Below, piece by piece: positions 44,410-54,882 of a DNA stretch of 64,000 bases (the first letter of the stretch is position 1; each line of letters begins with the position of its first letter). The DNA comes from Leptidea sinapis. Its lineage: Eukaryota > Arthropoda > Insecta > Lepidoptera > Pieridae. A program made the translations under genes and the position numbers. The notes below the pieces were generated by a model. The model saw nothing but the letters and a program-made list of their open reading frames with translations, was not told the origin of the DNA and searched no databases. The stretch is from contig NC_066273.1 of NCBI RefSeq assembly GCF_905404315.1, positions 4,092,001 to 4,156,000 on the forward strand, written 5' to 3'.

Positions 44410-44680
44410 CATGCAATTTCAAAACGACACGCCACAAATTAAGATATCCTCTCCACTATCTGGATGTGTGGCGTTCAAGGAACTTTCTTCCACATACTAC
44501 AAAGCTTCCTTGTGCGGTGTTTCCCGGACGATACCTACTATATGGGTACGTAAAAAAGGCAGGTACATCTTCCTTAAACGTTGGCAACGCACTTGTGATT
44601 CCTTTGGTGTTCCAAGAGAATGTGGGCGGCGGTGATCATTTAACGCGTAGGCTCATGTGTCCGCCATTACCATAAAAAAT
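44410..44680 (+). mobile_element. LINE family A 3' end
   Basis: It corresponds to 26675-26940: 'acacgccacaaattaagata', 'ctggatgtgtggcgttcaag', 'acgttggcaacgcacttgtg' and the end CCATTACCATAAAAAA. It keeps the AVFPGR-type segment missing from the copy at 26520. Frameshifts are present. Confidence 0.75.
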
Positions 44681-44904
44681 TGGTAGTAGTTAAAAGCATG
44701 TTACTTTTGCCTCCGGAAGGTGGCATGTTGATCATTCTGTATAATTATAATTCCAAGTACCAGTTCTAGTTCCGAGTAATCTGTTGGCCGTCATTTACAT
44801 GATCAATGATACAAGACCAAAGCGCCAGTCGCCATGTCGTAGACTGTAAATAAACTATATCGTTCACTTCCTACTTGGTCGTTTACAGTAAGTTGATTTA
44901 TTTA

Positions 44905-45274
44905 AAAAAAAAGTGTGTTGCCTACTTATGCATGCACGCAAGAAGTTAATTTTCTTTGGCCTAACAAAGCAGAAATCCTTAAAATTATCTATTCCTCGTG
45001 TTATTCGTTTTCAGAAAGAACAATATTGTAAGATCTTGCAACGATGGCTTTGACAATTAATTATTAAATAATGAATACGGCTGTATGGGCTTTAACCCTT
45101 TGCCTGTCCTAATAATGGACGAAGAAACAAAAAAAAAATAACGAATGTCGCAAACGTCAGAAAATTTTAGGAACCAACTTCGCCCTGTTACTTTTGTGTT
45201 ACAGTGATGCGCGCGCATCTTTAAATTTCACTCTCATATTTTTTTCATAACGCGCCTAAAGGAGTATAACTTCA
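44905..45274 (+). repeat. Repeat X, copy 3
   Basis: It lacks the far-left part but has 'atgcatgcacgcaagaagtt', 'cggctgtatgggctttaacc', 'acagtgatgcgcgcgcatct' and the right end GCGCCTAAAGGAGTATAACTTC. It serves as an uninterrupted comparison for the copy hit by the LINE. Confidence 0.65.
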
Positions 45275-45869
45275 AAATAGTACTGTATAGAAAACTGTCT
45301 CTCTGCGAGATAGGTTAGATAGAGTATGTATAATCCTCTTTTGCCAATGTCCGGACTTCTTCCACTTGTGACCTTTTTTAACAACTACACGGTCCCTTTA
45401 TCTCTGGACCTCGGAACGTGAAGCCCCCTCCCGTTCCCCTCTCACCCCCTTGAGCTCGTCCTGTTGCGTCAGCACGGTTTGCAGTTTCATTACTGTTAGG
45501 TACATGTCGTGATATTTTCGTGCTATCACTACTTTGTTTTTGAAGTTTTCATTGTTACGTTTTGACTTTTGTTGTTACTATATATAAAGAGAAAAATAAA
45601 TGCCTTTTTTACTTTTCCTAGATATTTTCATTGATTTTTCATCATTATAATATAATAATCAGCATCACAAAATTTACGTCAATCTGTAATACTAAAAAAA
45701 TAAATCGTTGTTTATTTATTAATAATAATATTCTAGTGATGCTTGTTTTGCACACCGTACCAAAGTGTAACTGTGACGTCATCAACGTCAGATCTAGAGA
45801 TAAAGTAACCAAACCGTATGTCTCTATATTAAAGTCTCTTGACCCACCTCAAATCGAATGAGATGCTCA
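45275..45869. other. Unannotated stretch
   Basis: A short GC-richer patch (45400-45460) lies within AT-rich DNA. No gene is recognised. Confidence 0.35.
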
Positions 45870-46080
45870 GGACCAGTCGGTTTGAAGGGCGCCGTAGCAA
45901 GTGAAATTATTGGGCAAATGAGACTTAACATATTATGTCTCAAGGTGTCGAGCGCATTGTAGTGCCGCTCAGAAGTTATGGGTTTTTCAAGAATCCTGAG
46001 CGGCACTGCATTGTAATGGGGCGTATCAGTTTCCATCAGCTGAACGTTCTGCTCGTCTCGTTCCTTATTTTTATAAAAAA
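45870..46080 (+). mobile_element. S1 short retroposon copy (truncated)
   Basis: It begins within the family at 'cggtttgaagggcgccgtag' and includes the GTGCCGCTCAG/CTGAGCGGCAC hairpin. It ends at CGTTCCTTATTTTTATAAAAA, with a good A-rich 3' tail. Confidence 0.7.
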
Positions 46081-46124
46081 AGGTCCTTAATGATGATGAA
46101 ATGACCCAGCTCATTGAAGAGCCA

Positions 46125-46408
46125 CCAGTATGAGACTCCTTTGCACCGGATGCCGGCTAGATTATGGGAACCACAACGGCGCCTTTTTCTGCCGTGAAGC
46201 AGTAATGTGTAAGCATTACTGTATTTCGGTCTGAAAAAATTACTCTGAAAAATTACTGGGCAATTTAGACTTGACATCTTATGTCTCAAGGTGTCGAGCG
46301 CAAGAATTTTTGGGTTTTCAAGAATTCTGAGCGGCACTGCATTGTAATGGGCAGCGCGTATCAATTACCATCAGCTGAAGGTCCAGCTCGTCTTGTTGTA
46401 TTTTCATT
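46125..46408 (+). mobile_element. S1 short retroposon copy
   Basis: It runs from 'tatgagactcctttgcaccg' to TTTTCATTAAAAAA and lies directly downstream of another S1 copy in the same orientation. One hairpin arm is deleted ('gagcgcaagaatttttgggt'). Confidence 0.7.
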
Positions 46409-46596
46409 AAAAAATATCTTTACTAGATACCCTAGTTTGGGTTCAAACGTTTGTATGCCATAGTAACAGAAATCCTAAGAATATGGAATTTGAGCTTAGT
46501 GTGTGTGTTGATTGAAATACAATGCCTTAGAGAGAACTGATGTAGAAATCCGATAAAACAAATATGTTACAATTAAATCTGTTTCATTATAATATA

Positions 46597-47002
46597 CTAG
46601 CTGATGCCCGCGACTTCGTCCGCGTAGATAATGGGTTTTTTAATATAATAATCAAGTTTGGAATTGAAGATTATCTCAGTCAGTCCTATTCCAGTTCTGT
46701 TTCCCGTTTTCGCTTCCGTTCCAAATTAATTTATTATATGAATCTATATGAATATTATATGAATCTTATTTCGAGCAAGATTACTATGGCAAACTAAACT
46801 ATTGGTGTAGTTATAGGTCATCGACGTGAGTTTCATATTTTCACAAAACCCGCGGGAACTATGCATTTTTCCGGGATAAAATGTTGCCTATGTTCTTTCC
46901 CAAGCTCTAGTCTATCGCTGTACCAAATTTCATCAAAATCGGTTCAGTAGCTCCGACGTAAAAGCGTAATATACAAACTTACATTCACATTTATAATATT
47001 AG
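46597..47002 (-). mobile_element. CTAG-ended interspersed element
   Basis: On + it starts CTAGCTGATGCCCGCGACTT and ends TTTATAATATTAGTAGGGAT. It contains 'caaatttcatcaaaatcggt' and 'aaaagcgtaatatacaaact'. It is the counterpart of the + copy at 60561-61084 (ending AGTCGCGGGTATAAGCTAG). It belongs to the Helitron-like group by its 3' CTAG; the 5' end is less clear. Confidence 0.55.
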
Positions 47003-47370
47003 TAGGGATGTAATTATTACGATTACCGCTGAAGGGTCTAAAGGGTTTTTTAAGTAAGTATTTAAGGCATTACTAATGTTTCAAGACAACTGATCTAAAT
47101 TTTAAACAAATGTCAAGTCACTTTTTAAAATCGATGATTTAGATTATCTATTCGACATTAACCTCATATAATTTAAAAAAAAACTCGGAGGGTTATTTGT
47201 GTCTGTACCATTAAAACTGGCGGTTCGTTTAACTGGGTCCTTATTTAGACACCTGCTGTGAACTCGTTTACCATTATAGAAATACTCTGAATTGAGTTAA
47301 CGTGTAGCTAGCTTTTATTTATGGCAGGTATACAGTACATTAAACCGAGTCACACAGCAATGGATTAAAG
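47003..47370. other. Unannotated stretch
   Basis: No signature is seen. Confidence 0.3.
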
Positions 47371-47373
47371 GAA

Positions 47374-47866
47374 CCAGCTACTCACTGGGCAATGATGCCG
47401 CAGATGAACTAAAAAGGGGCTCCAAAGCCGTAGCATGTGGACCGGAGCCACTACTACCCATACCTCGGACCCAAATTAAAAAATGGCTACGAAGAAAACC
47501 GGAACAATCCCACCTAACATAATAGAGAAACAGCAAAGGTTGCAGGCTAACAAAGAATGCGGTTTCAGTGCCCCCAAAGAGGTTCGACCGCAACCTGATG
47601 AGACTACACGGAGACAATATACGCACAATTGTAGGAGTAGTCACCGGTCAATGTTCCTTGAACAAGCATCTGTCTATCATAGGTGTAACAGACAGCCCCT
47701 TGTGCAGAGGATGCATGGAGGCAGAGAAAACGCCAGAACACGTGCTTATGGAGTGCAGCAGTGTGGCCGAACAATGGGCACAAATACTCCAATCACCAGC
47801 ATCGCTTCCCGATGCCTGCAGAAACTTAAAAAGACTGCTAGACTTCTGGAATGATCTAGGCTGATT
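47374..47866 (+). pseudogene. LINE fragment: RNase H end and C-terminal knuckle
   Basis: One frame (from about 47388) reads GNDAADELKRGSKAVACGPE, the end of RNase H with its conserved D in A-D-E-L, then IKKWLRRK. After a frameshift, the open frame 47568-47864 gives PPKRFDRNLMRLHGDNIRTI, VGVVTGQCSLNKHLSIIGV and the zinc-binding-like CRGCMEAEKTPEHVLMEC, ending LKRLLDFWNDLG. This matches the tail of RNase H-bearing LINE ORF2 proteins common in insects. It differs from the large LINE at 36318. No 3' tail was identified. Confidence 0.75.
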
Positions 47867-48472
47867 GTAGTATGAAGACATTTTAAAAACGCACAAAGGC
47901 AAGAGTCAAAGTCAAGAGGCTAAGTGTGTAATCAGTCCAGCTAAACTTACTAACAGTATATTAAACCGAAATATATTTGTAGGTAAATATTTATGCTACA
48001 ACTTCTATTTCCCAGACTTATTTGTTATTTTTCCCATACTCACTATGAAAAGTAAACAAAAAAAGTATTGATTATTCTTGAAATTAAATTTAATTGAATG
48101 TTAACAAAAATTCAAATCAAATAACTATAAATAACGAAAAACTCACTGGCTGGGTGTTCAATAGAAGTTTGGTAATAGAATAAAATAACTAAATTTAACT
48201 GAATCATCTTGAAATCTAGTATATGTATATTATTTATACAGTATATTTATTTAAGGTCTTAATGGGGTAGGCATTGCCTCGTTGCCTATATGGTAAACAC
48301 GCCCCTGAAATTTAGTTAACATATAACAACATATTATTATTCTTATCATATTATGCGCAGAACGCTATGAGAATTATTTTTGAGTTGCTGAAAAGTATTT
48401 TTTATCCCTAATAAATTTTTTATTGCTTAAAGATGATTGACCAAATAATTAAACCGAAATATTTATTTGTTA
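47867..48472. other. Unannotated AT-rich DNA
   Basis: I see no gene or repeat family here. Confidence 0.35.
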
Positions 48473-48849
48473 CTAGCTGACCCGACAGACCTTGTTCTGT
48501 ATATAATAAATAAAATAATGTTTTTATATGAATTTGTCAATAATGTATCATAACATCAAAAATTACTTCGTAAAATATGCACCCTGCTGTCGTAATGAAA
48601 TTGTTTCACAGCAGAACTGTCAAACCGCGCGTCAATAAATTCTCTCATAGAAATTATGTATGGACACATCAAAGGAAAAACAAATTTGTTGTTTTTATTG
48701 AATTTAGCAGCATTTTCCTATTTATTCACCTTTTAAACCTTCTCTGGACTTCCACAAACAATTCAAGACCTAAATTTGCCAAATCGGTCCAGCCGTTCTC
48801 GAGTTTTAGCGAGACTAACGAAAAGCAATTCATTTTTATATGTATAGAT
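48473..48849 (-). mobile_element. Helitron-like element
   Basis: It starts CTAGCTGACCCGACAGACCT and ends TTTTTATATGTATAGATT on +. It is a near-copy of 43703-44042, with extra bases in the middle. A 91-codon frame inside it is incidental. Confidence 0.65.
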
Positions 48850-49568
48850 TAGATTAGATTTAGGAGAAGATCTTTTTCTATTATCAATGTCATAAACTTT
48901 TTACGATATGAGTTCGATGCAACGCGTATAAATGCCATAATATTGTTAATATCGTTCAAACTGAATCCGAAAATAAATAGTTGCATCCTGTTTCGACGCC
49001 CAGCAGACGTCTTAAGTCGCGTTCAAGTCGGATAATCGATTTTATGAGCTCCAGAAATAAACTGAGTCCCTCCAAACAGCCACTGAAGCAACTCACTTGC
49101 AATGATCTGATAAATTGTCTCAAGCGAAAACTCGAGTCTAATTTTGACTCAAGGAACTCGGTCTGCAATAGAGATATGATTTCTGATCTTTATAGAAGAC
49201 TTTTCTACCTATTTAATTTAATTTTTTTATTACCAAAATTAAGATTAAAGTAATTAAAGTTAACACAATACACTTAAACTTAATTGAGTACCGTGTAGGC
49301 TATTAGTAGTGAGTGGTGGCTCTGCACTTAAGCAAGGTGCTTGTGACACAGAAGGTACTAAAGTTAGTTACTTCTATTTGACTCGGGGAACATAGCATGG
49401 AGATGGTAGAAAAATAATAGTAAACTTGTAAAATAAATAAAAATAAAAACAATAAAGTGTGTTTGTGTGCCTATGTGTCAATCTGTGTATCAATTATATA
49501 ATTAAATTATCTAAACTTAACAAATGCTTAAATTTGATCTAGGTTTGCTATTCCATAGTTGTAGATCT
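48850..49568. other. Unannotated stretch
   Basis: Open frames at 48956-49253 on both strands are balanced in composition but carry no motif I know. Confidence 0.35.
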
Positions 49569-49758
49569 TAGATCATTTATGCGTCTATAACAGCTGTGAA
49601 AACGTCAAACAAAATAGAATTTAGAACTACCCTCTATTTTGAGCAATTCACGCACACAACGTGTCATACAGCGAGTGTAAGACGTAGCTTGTCACGCACA
49701 CTAAACTTATATTCCTGGCCAGTTATAACGGTTGTCTCATTGTTGGATAAATTATCTA
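49569..49758 (+). mobile_element. M1 family MITE
   Basis: It runs from TTAGATCATTTATGCGTCTA to GGATAAATTATCTAAG, with core 'acagctgtgaaaacgtcaaa' and 'agacgtagcttgtcacgcac'. The end inverted repeats TTAGATMATTTAT are visible. Confidence 0.7.
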
Positions 49759-49922
49759 AGTTTTATATATTTCATGCGTGAGTTTAAATCATATAAGAAA
49801 ATAGAAGTATAAAGTGCCTAAAACATGAGCTATCTGGAAATGTCGTCAAAATAAACAAATAAATATTCAGAAAGTCTCACAAAATGTGGTATTCTGAAAC
49901 ACTTAAATTAAATTTATATGCA

Positions 49923-50100
49923 ATGATCATTTATGTGTCTATATAGATTGTGACAGCTGTGAAAACGTCGAAAAAAACCTCTATTTTGAGCAATTCACGC
50001 ACGCTAACACAAAGTGACATACAAATCTAAAGTAATAAACTGACTTGTTTTCAACCGCTGTCTAGCAATAGGCTCTATCTAGACTTATAAATGATCTAAT
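49923..50100 (+). mobile_element. M1 family MITE, shorter
   Basis: It starts GATCATTTATGTGTCTATAT and ends CTTATAAATGATCTAA. It keeps 'gacagctgtgaaaacgtcga' but lacks the 'acgtagcttg' block through an internal deletion. Confidence 0.65.
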
Positions 50101-50499
50101 ATACAAAGATGGAATGATCATTCGTCGACTGGTTTTACTTAAACTTGTATTTAAAGTTGACATGTTATCAAAAAATAATGGTTTGATATAATTGACATAC
50201 AATAAGAAACTAGATTTCCTATGGCCTATTTAAATATGTCTGAGCGGTGTTGTATGTACCTTATACATACAATAATTGAAAATTCATTCACTGAACACTG
50301 TCATTGCGGGGCGTTGTATACAAAGCGCGGTTGCAAGAAACATAACTGAACGAAAACTCTGCCTAATAGTTGCATATGCAGAGTTTGGCTTCAGATAATT
50401 TGTGAGCGTTTTTGTGAATGTAGTTGTTTATTGTACAATGTTTGATAGGTTGAAATGAGCATACATAATATAGGTCACCTTATGGTATGTTACTCTGTC
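50101..50499. other. Unannotated stretch
   Basis: I see no gene or repeat family here. Confidence 0.3.
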
Positions 50500-51142
50500 A
50501 TTACTCTTTGTAGACCGGAGGAATCACATGCGCAATGTCGACGTTATAAAGCGTCTAATAAACCTACATATGAGTTCTAAAACCAAAAACACATTGGTGC
50601 GTGGCGGGAAACTTAACTGGGGGCATCGTAGTAAGAGTCAACAGTTCTATACATCTTCTCAATACATTTTTGATAATGTTCTGTATGTTCATAAGCACAT
50701 TGAGGAATTTTCTAAAAACTGTGACATTCATAATGTTAATACGAGGAACAAACATAAACTTGTTGTGCCTACTACTCGGTTGGGTCGAGTTAGTAAGTCT
50801 TTTGTTGGGCGATGTATATGCTTCTACAATATGATCCCAGAAAATGTACAAAATAATTGTTAAAAAACGTTTGTGTGGGAAAGGTTATTATAGCATAAAC
50901 GATTTTCTTAATGACACCATGGACTGGGAATAAAGCGAACACCCTCAGGCTCTTTAATTATATATGTTTATGGTACGTTATCACATTGTAATTCATATCT
51001 TATATTAAAAAAAAAAGCCCGCTGAGTTTCTTGCGCCCATTCTTCTCAGGTCTGAGGCAGTCTCTTTTGAATGGGTGGTAGTTTTTGACGTTCAATAAGT
51101 GATTTTAAATCCTATTTTGAATAAAAATATTTGAATTTGAAT
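50500..51142 (+). pseudogene. LINE family B, longest C-terminal copy
   Basis: The open frame 50528-50863 contains LHMSSKTKNTLVRGGKLN, TSSQYIFDNVLYVHKHIEEF, HNVNTRNKHKLVVPTTRLGR and VSKSFVGRCICFYNMIPENV. These are the last blocks of a LINE ORF2 after the reverse transcriptase; no catalytic domain is present. After a frameshift near 50860, the terminal block (CGKGYYS, DWE) follows, then a 3' UTR with 'aaaaaagcccgctgagtttc' and the end CCTATTTTGAATAAAAATATTT. The best preserved of the family B copies in the window. Confidence 0.8.
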
Positions 51143-51464
51143 TTATTGCGATACCGTCGCTTACATTTACTTGCCCTGAACTGACTGACTGATTCATCAA
51201 TGCTGAACCTAAACAGCTGGGCTACAAACTTGAATTATTGCATAATGCATCCTTAAATGACTTAAATCCCCCCTGATAAACGGCAACTTAGATTATAACA
51301 CACATGATACGCTACAAACTCGTGCGATGAGGAAAAGATAGGCCTCCTTTACTTCACGTTCAGACATACACTTAAAAAATCACCAATGCCAAGTAGAAGA
51401 GTCAACAGTACCGTTTGCTAAGTAATAATTGGCTTCTGACGTCACTCAGGCATAACATAACAAA

Positions 51465-51758
51465 TAAACTTCAGTGCCTGTAGCAAAGCACGGTGCTTAA
51501 ACCTAATGAAAGAATCTTAGAACATTTATTCGTCTAGAATCTAGATAGACTATGACAGCTGGGAAAACATCGAACAAATTTGAGTTTAGAACTACCCTCT
51601 ATTTTGAGGAATTCACGCACACGAAAACAAATCGCGAGTGTAAGACGTAGCTTGTCACGCACACAAAACTAATATTCCTGGCCTGTTTTTATCGAATGTC
51701 TTTTTTTTATGGAAAAGGAGGACGAGCCAGCGTACGGTCACCTGGTGTTAAGTGATCA
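51465..51758 (+). repeat. Inverted duplication, left arm
   Basis: It contains flanking DNA ('acttcagtgcctgtag', 'gcttaaacctaatgaaagaa'), an M1 MITE and the start of a LINE family A end. The same components, in the same order and with the same M1/LINE junction, lie in reverse at 52993-53300. Confidence 0.8.
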
Positions 51759-52036
51759 GCGTTGCCGGCCTTTAAGGAAGTTTTACACACTTTTTATTTA
51801 GGTACCCATGTCGTATCACGATACGCCACGTCTTGCAAAGGTGGGATTCGGCGGCAGGAATCAGGTGAAACAGCTCTTCGGAACACTCTACGTGATAAAT
51901 GCGGTAGAAGACACACAATGAAGCGACGTCTCTACGCAACACTGAGTCCCCGATAATTTGAGCTGCTCTAAAAATAAATAATAATAAATCTGTCTAACAG
52001 CAAGAGACTATCGACACGTATAAATTATCTAAGGAA
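51515..52036 (+). mobile_element. M1 MITE split by a LINE family A end
   Basis: The left part (51515-51700) ends 'cctggcctgtttttatcgaa' and the right part resumes at about 51985 with TCTGTCTAACAGCAAGAGAC and the terminal ACGTATAAATTATCTAAG. The order matches intact M1 copies. Confidence 0.75.
51702..51985 (-). mobile_element. LINE family A end inside an M1 MITE
   Basis: The T run at about 51702 is the A-rich 3' end of the minus-strand copy. On the minus strand, 51770-51955 encode remnants of the FYRIYHGEC and LIPAAEF-type tail ('ttatcacgtagagtgttccg' region). An AATAATAATAAA stretch marks its other side. Confidence 0.75.
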
Positions 52037-52949
52037 AGAATATGCCACACCTCTTACTTTTTCATAGATTCCTGCACGCTATATGACAGACATTGTTAAT
52101 GAAGCGACAAGTAATTGGCGTTGGTATATTTCAAACCTGTCACATGTCAACGTTTACGAGCCCAGATGCTGGGGCCGCTGAAATATGAACAAGAATAACA
52201 GCATGTGTGGCCAGTGCCCTCGTAAAACAGTCCACCGTGATAAATATAAAATGGGTATTAGTTTACAAAGACGTACAATTTATACGTTGAGTTACCCGAA
52301 AAGAAAACTTTTATGGATTATAAGGTAGTCTGTAATTCAAAACATTAGCTGAGGCCGTATTCAATTTAGAGATTTAAGAATTTCACAAACAGCAAACCGT
52401 TGCGCTAACGCGGAAGAGACAATCTTTTGATCTAGATTCGTGTTCTATCATTTCCCTAAAACGTTAACTGAATCACATGGCAACACTGCACTGACAAGGT
52501 CTCACTTAATTATTTCTACCAAAGAGGATGTAAATACTACGCAAGAAGAGGCGAGAAATTTAGTTTAGTATCACACGTGCCGTGATTTGATATAAGTGTG
52601 AAATAATCCGGCTAAGTTTGAAAGCGAACAGTAGCTTAAACGTAGTGGATTTTGGCTAACTCCGTTCTTTACAAGATTATAGACGTCACCTGTCAATCCA
52701 TAAATGACTGCACGTTTCATACAATCGAGTGAATAGCTTTTTTCTCAGAAAGTTTCGCTAGGCTGATTTCTGCTACTATTAAAAGTGTTATCTATATTCT
52801 AATAAATGATGCTTTCAGTTATCAACTCAACCAAACGTCAACATTTTGCAGAATACTCATCTGCCAATAATTGACGTTCAATCTTGTTTCTCGAATGCAC
52901 ATCATACGATTTCCCTAAATCAGAACGTAACTTACAATCAGAACTGTAC
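52037..52949. other. Unannotated spacer of the inverted duplication
   Basis: No gene or known repeat family is recognised. Confidence 0.35.
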
Positions 52950-53055
52950 CGTCAATTTGTGTTGCAAGAACACGAACATAAGGTCGATACGATCCTGTGC
53001 CACTTAACACCAGGTGACCCGTACGCTCGTTCGTCCTGCTTTTCCATAAAAAAAG
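52950..53055 (+). mobile_element. LINE family A 3' end, short
   Basis: It contains 'tgtgttgcaagaacacgaac', then CACTTAACACCAGGTGACCC, and ends TTTTCCATAAAAAAAG. It abuts an M1 copy at the same M1 position as the element at 51702. Confidence 0.7.
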
Positions 53056-53300
53056 ACAAGGCCAGGAATATTAGTTTAGTGTGCGTGACAAGCTACGTCT
53101 TACACTTTCGATTTGTGTTCGTGTGCGTGAATTCCTCAAAACAGAGGGTTTATTGTAAAAATGAGGAAAAATTCCTAAACTCAAATTTGTTCGATGTTTT
53201 CCCAGCTGTCATAGTCTATCTAGATTCTAGACGAATAAATGATCTAAGATTCTTTCATTAGGTTTAAGCACTGTGGGTTACTACAGGTACTGAAGTTTGC
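52993..53300 (-). repeat. Inverted duplication, right arm
   Basis: In complement it reads 'aacttcagtacctgtag', 'gcttaaacctaatgaaagaa', M1, then the LINE family A end, matching 51465-51758. An extra stretch near 53140-53180 breaks the M1 core relative to the other arm. Confidence 0.8.
53056..53255 (-). mobile_element. M1 family MITE, reverse, truncated by LINE
   Basis: It starts at the LINE junction with 'ggccaggaatattag', then 'acaagctacgtcttacac', and ends with TAGACGAATAAATGATCTAAG. Its other inverted end is missing. Confidence 0.7.
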
Positions 53301-53500
53301 CAAGAGGTATTATTGATTCTGCCAAAATTTTATTTTATTTGGATTTTCTGTATAATCTTTGGCAAATCTTAGTCATTTGATATTTTATAATTCTTTGTCT
53401 CCCATCCCTAATCTCTAGTTTGACGTTAGAACATAAAAACACATTATTATTATTATTTTATATGATATATTTTTAATACAAGTATAATAATATATATAAA

Positions 53501-53719
53501 CTAGTGGACCCGACAGACGTTGTCCTGTATACACTCTTAAATTTGAAAAATTGGCCCAGCCGTTTAGGAGGTATATCAATCTAAACCATTCTCGAATCCA
53601 CCTGAAGAAACACACCAATCTCAAATTCACTGGGACACAAAAAAATCATCAATATCGGTCCAGCCGTTTAGGAGGAGTTCAGTTATAACATACGCACCAA
53701 AGAAATATATATATTAAGA
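53501..53719 (-). mobile_element. Helitron-like element, short
   Basis: On + it starts CTAGTGGACCCGACAGACGT and ends with a TATATATATTAAGA run. The body contains 'cagccgtttaggaggagttc', the counterpart of the 'ctcctccgaaacggct' block of other copies. Confidence 0.6.
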
Positions 53720-54110
53720 TATCTCCATAATATAGATATATTCAAACAATCTCCCTATCAGTGAAATTGTTTATGCCAATAGGAAATATTTCTCTTAGTG
53801 GTGATCAATATGCAACTAAAAACCAAATAACTATTATTATTTATTTATTTAAGGACATCCAGTTACAGGTACACTAAAAGTAATCTTAAAATAAGTGAAT
53901 GTCTAAATAAAATTGTAAGTGCACTGAATATAGGTGCCACAACATGCAAATCCAGAAACAAAATATAACTATTATAGCTTAAGAATTATAACTAACTTAA
54001 ATACTATTTAACATTATTCAAAAATTTCCGAACAGCAATATAAAATAATAAAAACGTTACATAACACTATGTTTTTATCGATCTTTAATATAAATCCGTT
54101 ATACGGACCG
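53720..54110. other. Unannotated stretch
   Basis: I see no gene or repeat family here. Confidence 0.3.
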
Positions 54111-54502
54111 CTTTTAACATTCCAAGAAAACTAAACATTCGAACACTTACTGGTAAAAACATAATTTTATAGCGTGAAACCAATCGTTTCCCGCCAGATA
54201 ACATTATCGTTTAATGGCCATTTGGGACACGGTATGACGCCAAACGCCATCTTAAAAAAGAAAAAATATAAAATCTTAAAAGCATTGGTCCGTTCGCGCC
54301 TTAACGTAATCACATTTGCATTTGTTTACGAAAATCGAATTCTCTTAGTAATAGTGCTTAAAGCTCAAGAATTACCGTTTTAAGGATTTTTATAATATGT
54401 TTTGAATGATAACAAGGTTTTTAAATTAATATTATGTAATGTGGACTACTTTATATTTTTATTTTAGCTAACTACTCTTTAGTATAGACTTTAACTTTAT
54501 AG
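54111..54502 (+). repeat. 393-bp tandem duplication, unit 1
   Basis: It begins CTTTTAACATTCCAAGAAAA and is repeated at 54503 with very few differences (an extra A in a run, N/I at one codon of an incidental frame, one base near 'tgtaatgtggac'). It contains two GCCAT motifs (AATGGCCATTTGG and ACGCCATCTTA). A 69-codon frame (54174-54383) is conserved in both units only because the DNA is. Confidence 0.9.
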
Positions 54503-54882
54503 CTTTTAACATTCCAAGAAAACTAAACATTCGAACACTTACTGGTAAAAAACATAATTTTATAGCGTGAAACCAATCGTTTCCCGCCAGATAACATTAT
54601 CGTTTAATGGCCATTTGGGACACGGTATGACGCCAATCGCCATCTTAAAAAAGAAAAAATATAAAATCTTAAAAGCATTGGTCCGTTCGCGCCTTAACGT
54701 AATCACATTTGCATTTGTTTACGAAAATCGAATTCTCTTAGTAATAGTGCTTAAAGCTCAAGAATTACCGTTTTAAGGATTTTTATAATATGTTTTGAAT
54801 GATAACAAGGTTTTTAAATTAATATTATGTAATATGGACTACTTTATATTTTTATTATAGCTAACTACTCTTTAGTATAGAC
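54503..54882 (+). repeat. 393-bp tandem duplication, unit 2
   Basis: The second copy ends at AGTATAGAC (54874-54882); unit 1 has the same end at 54481-54489 followed by 13 bases leading into unit 2. The high identity implies a recent event. Confidence 0.9.

Noticed and set aside
48577..48852. 91-codon frame as a gene
   Set aside because: It lies wholly inside a Helitron-like repeat whose other copies do not keep the frame open.
54174..54776. Pair of identical 69-codon ORFs as duplicated genes
   Set aside because: Their conservation follows from the recent DNA duplication; there is no motif or coding bias.
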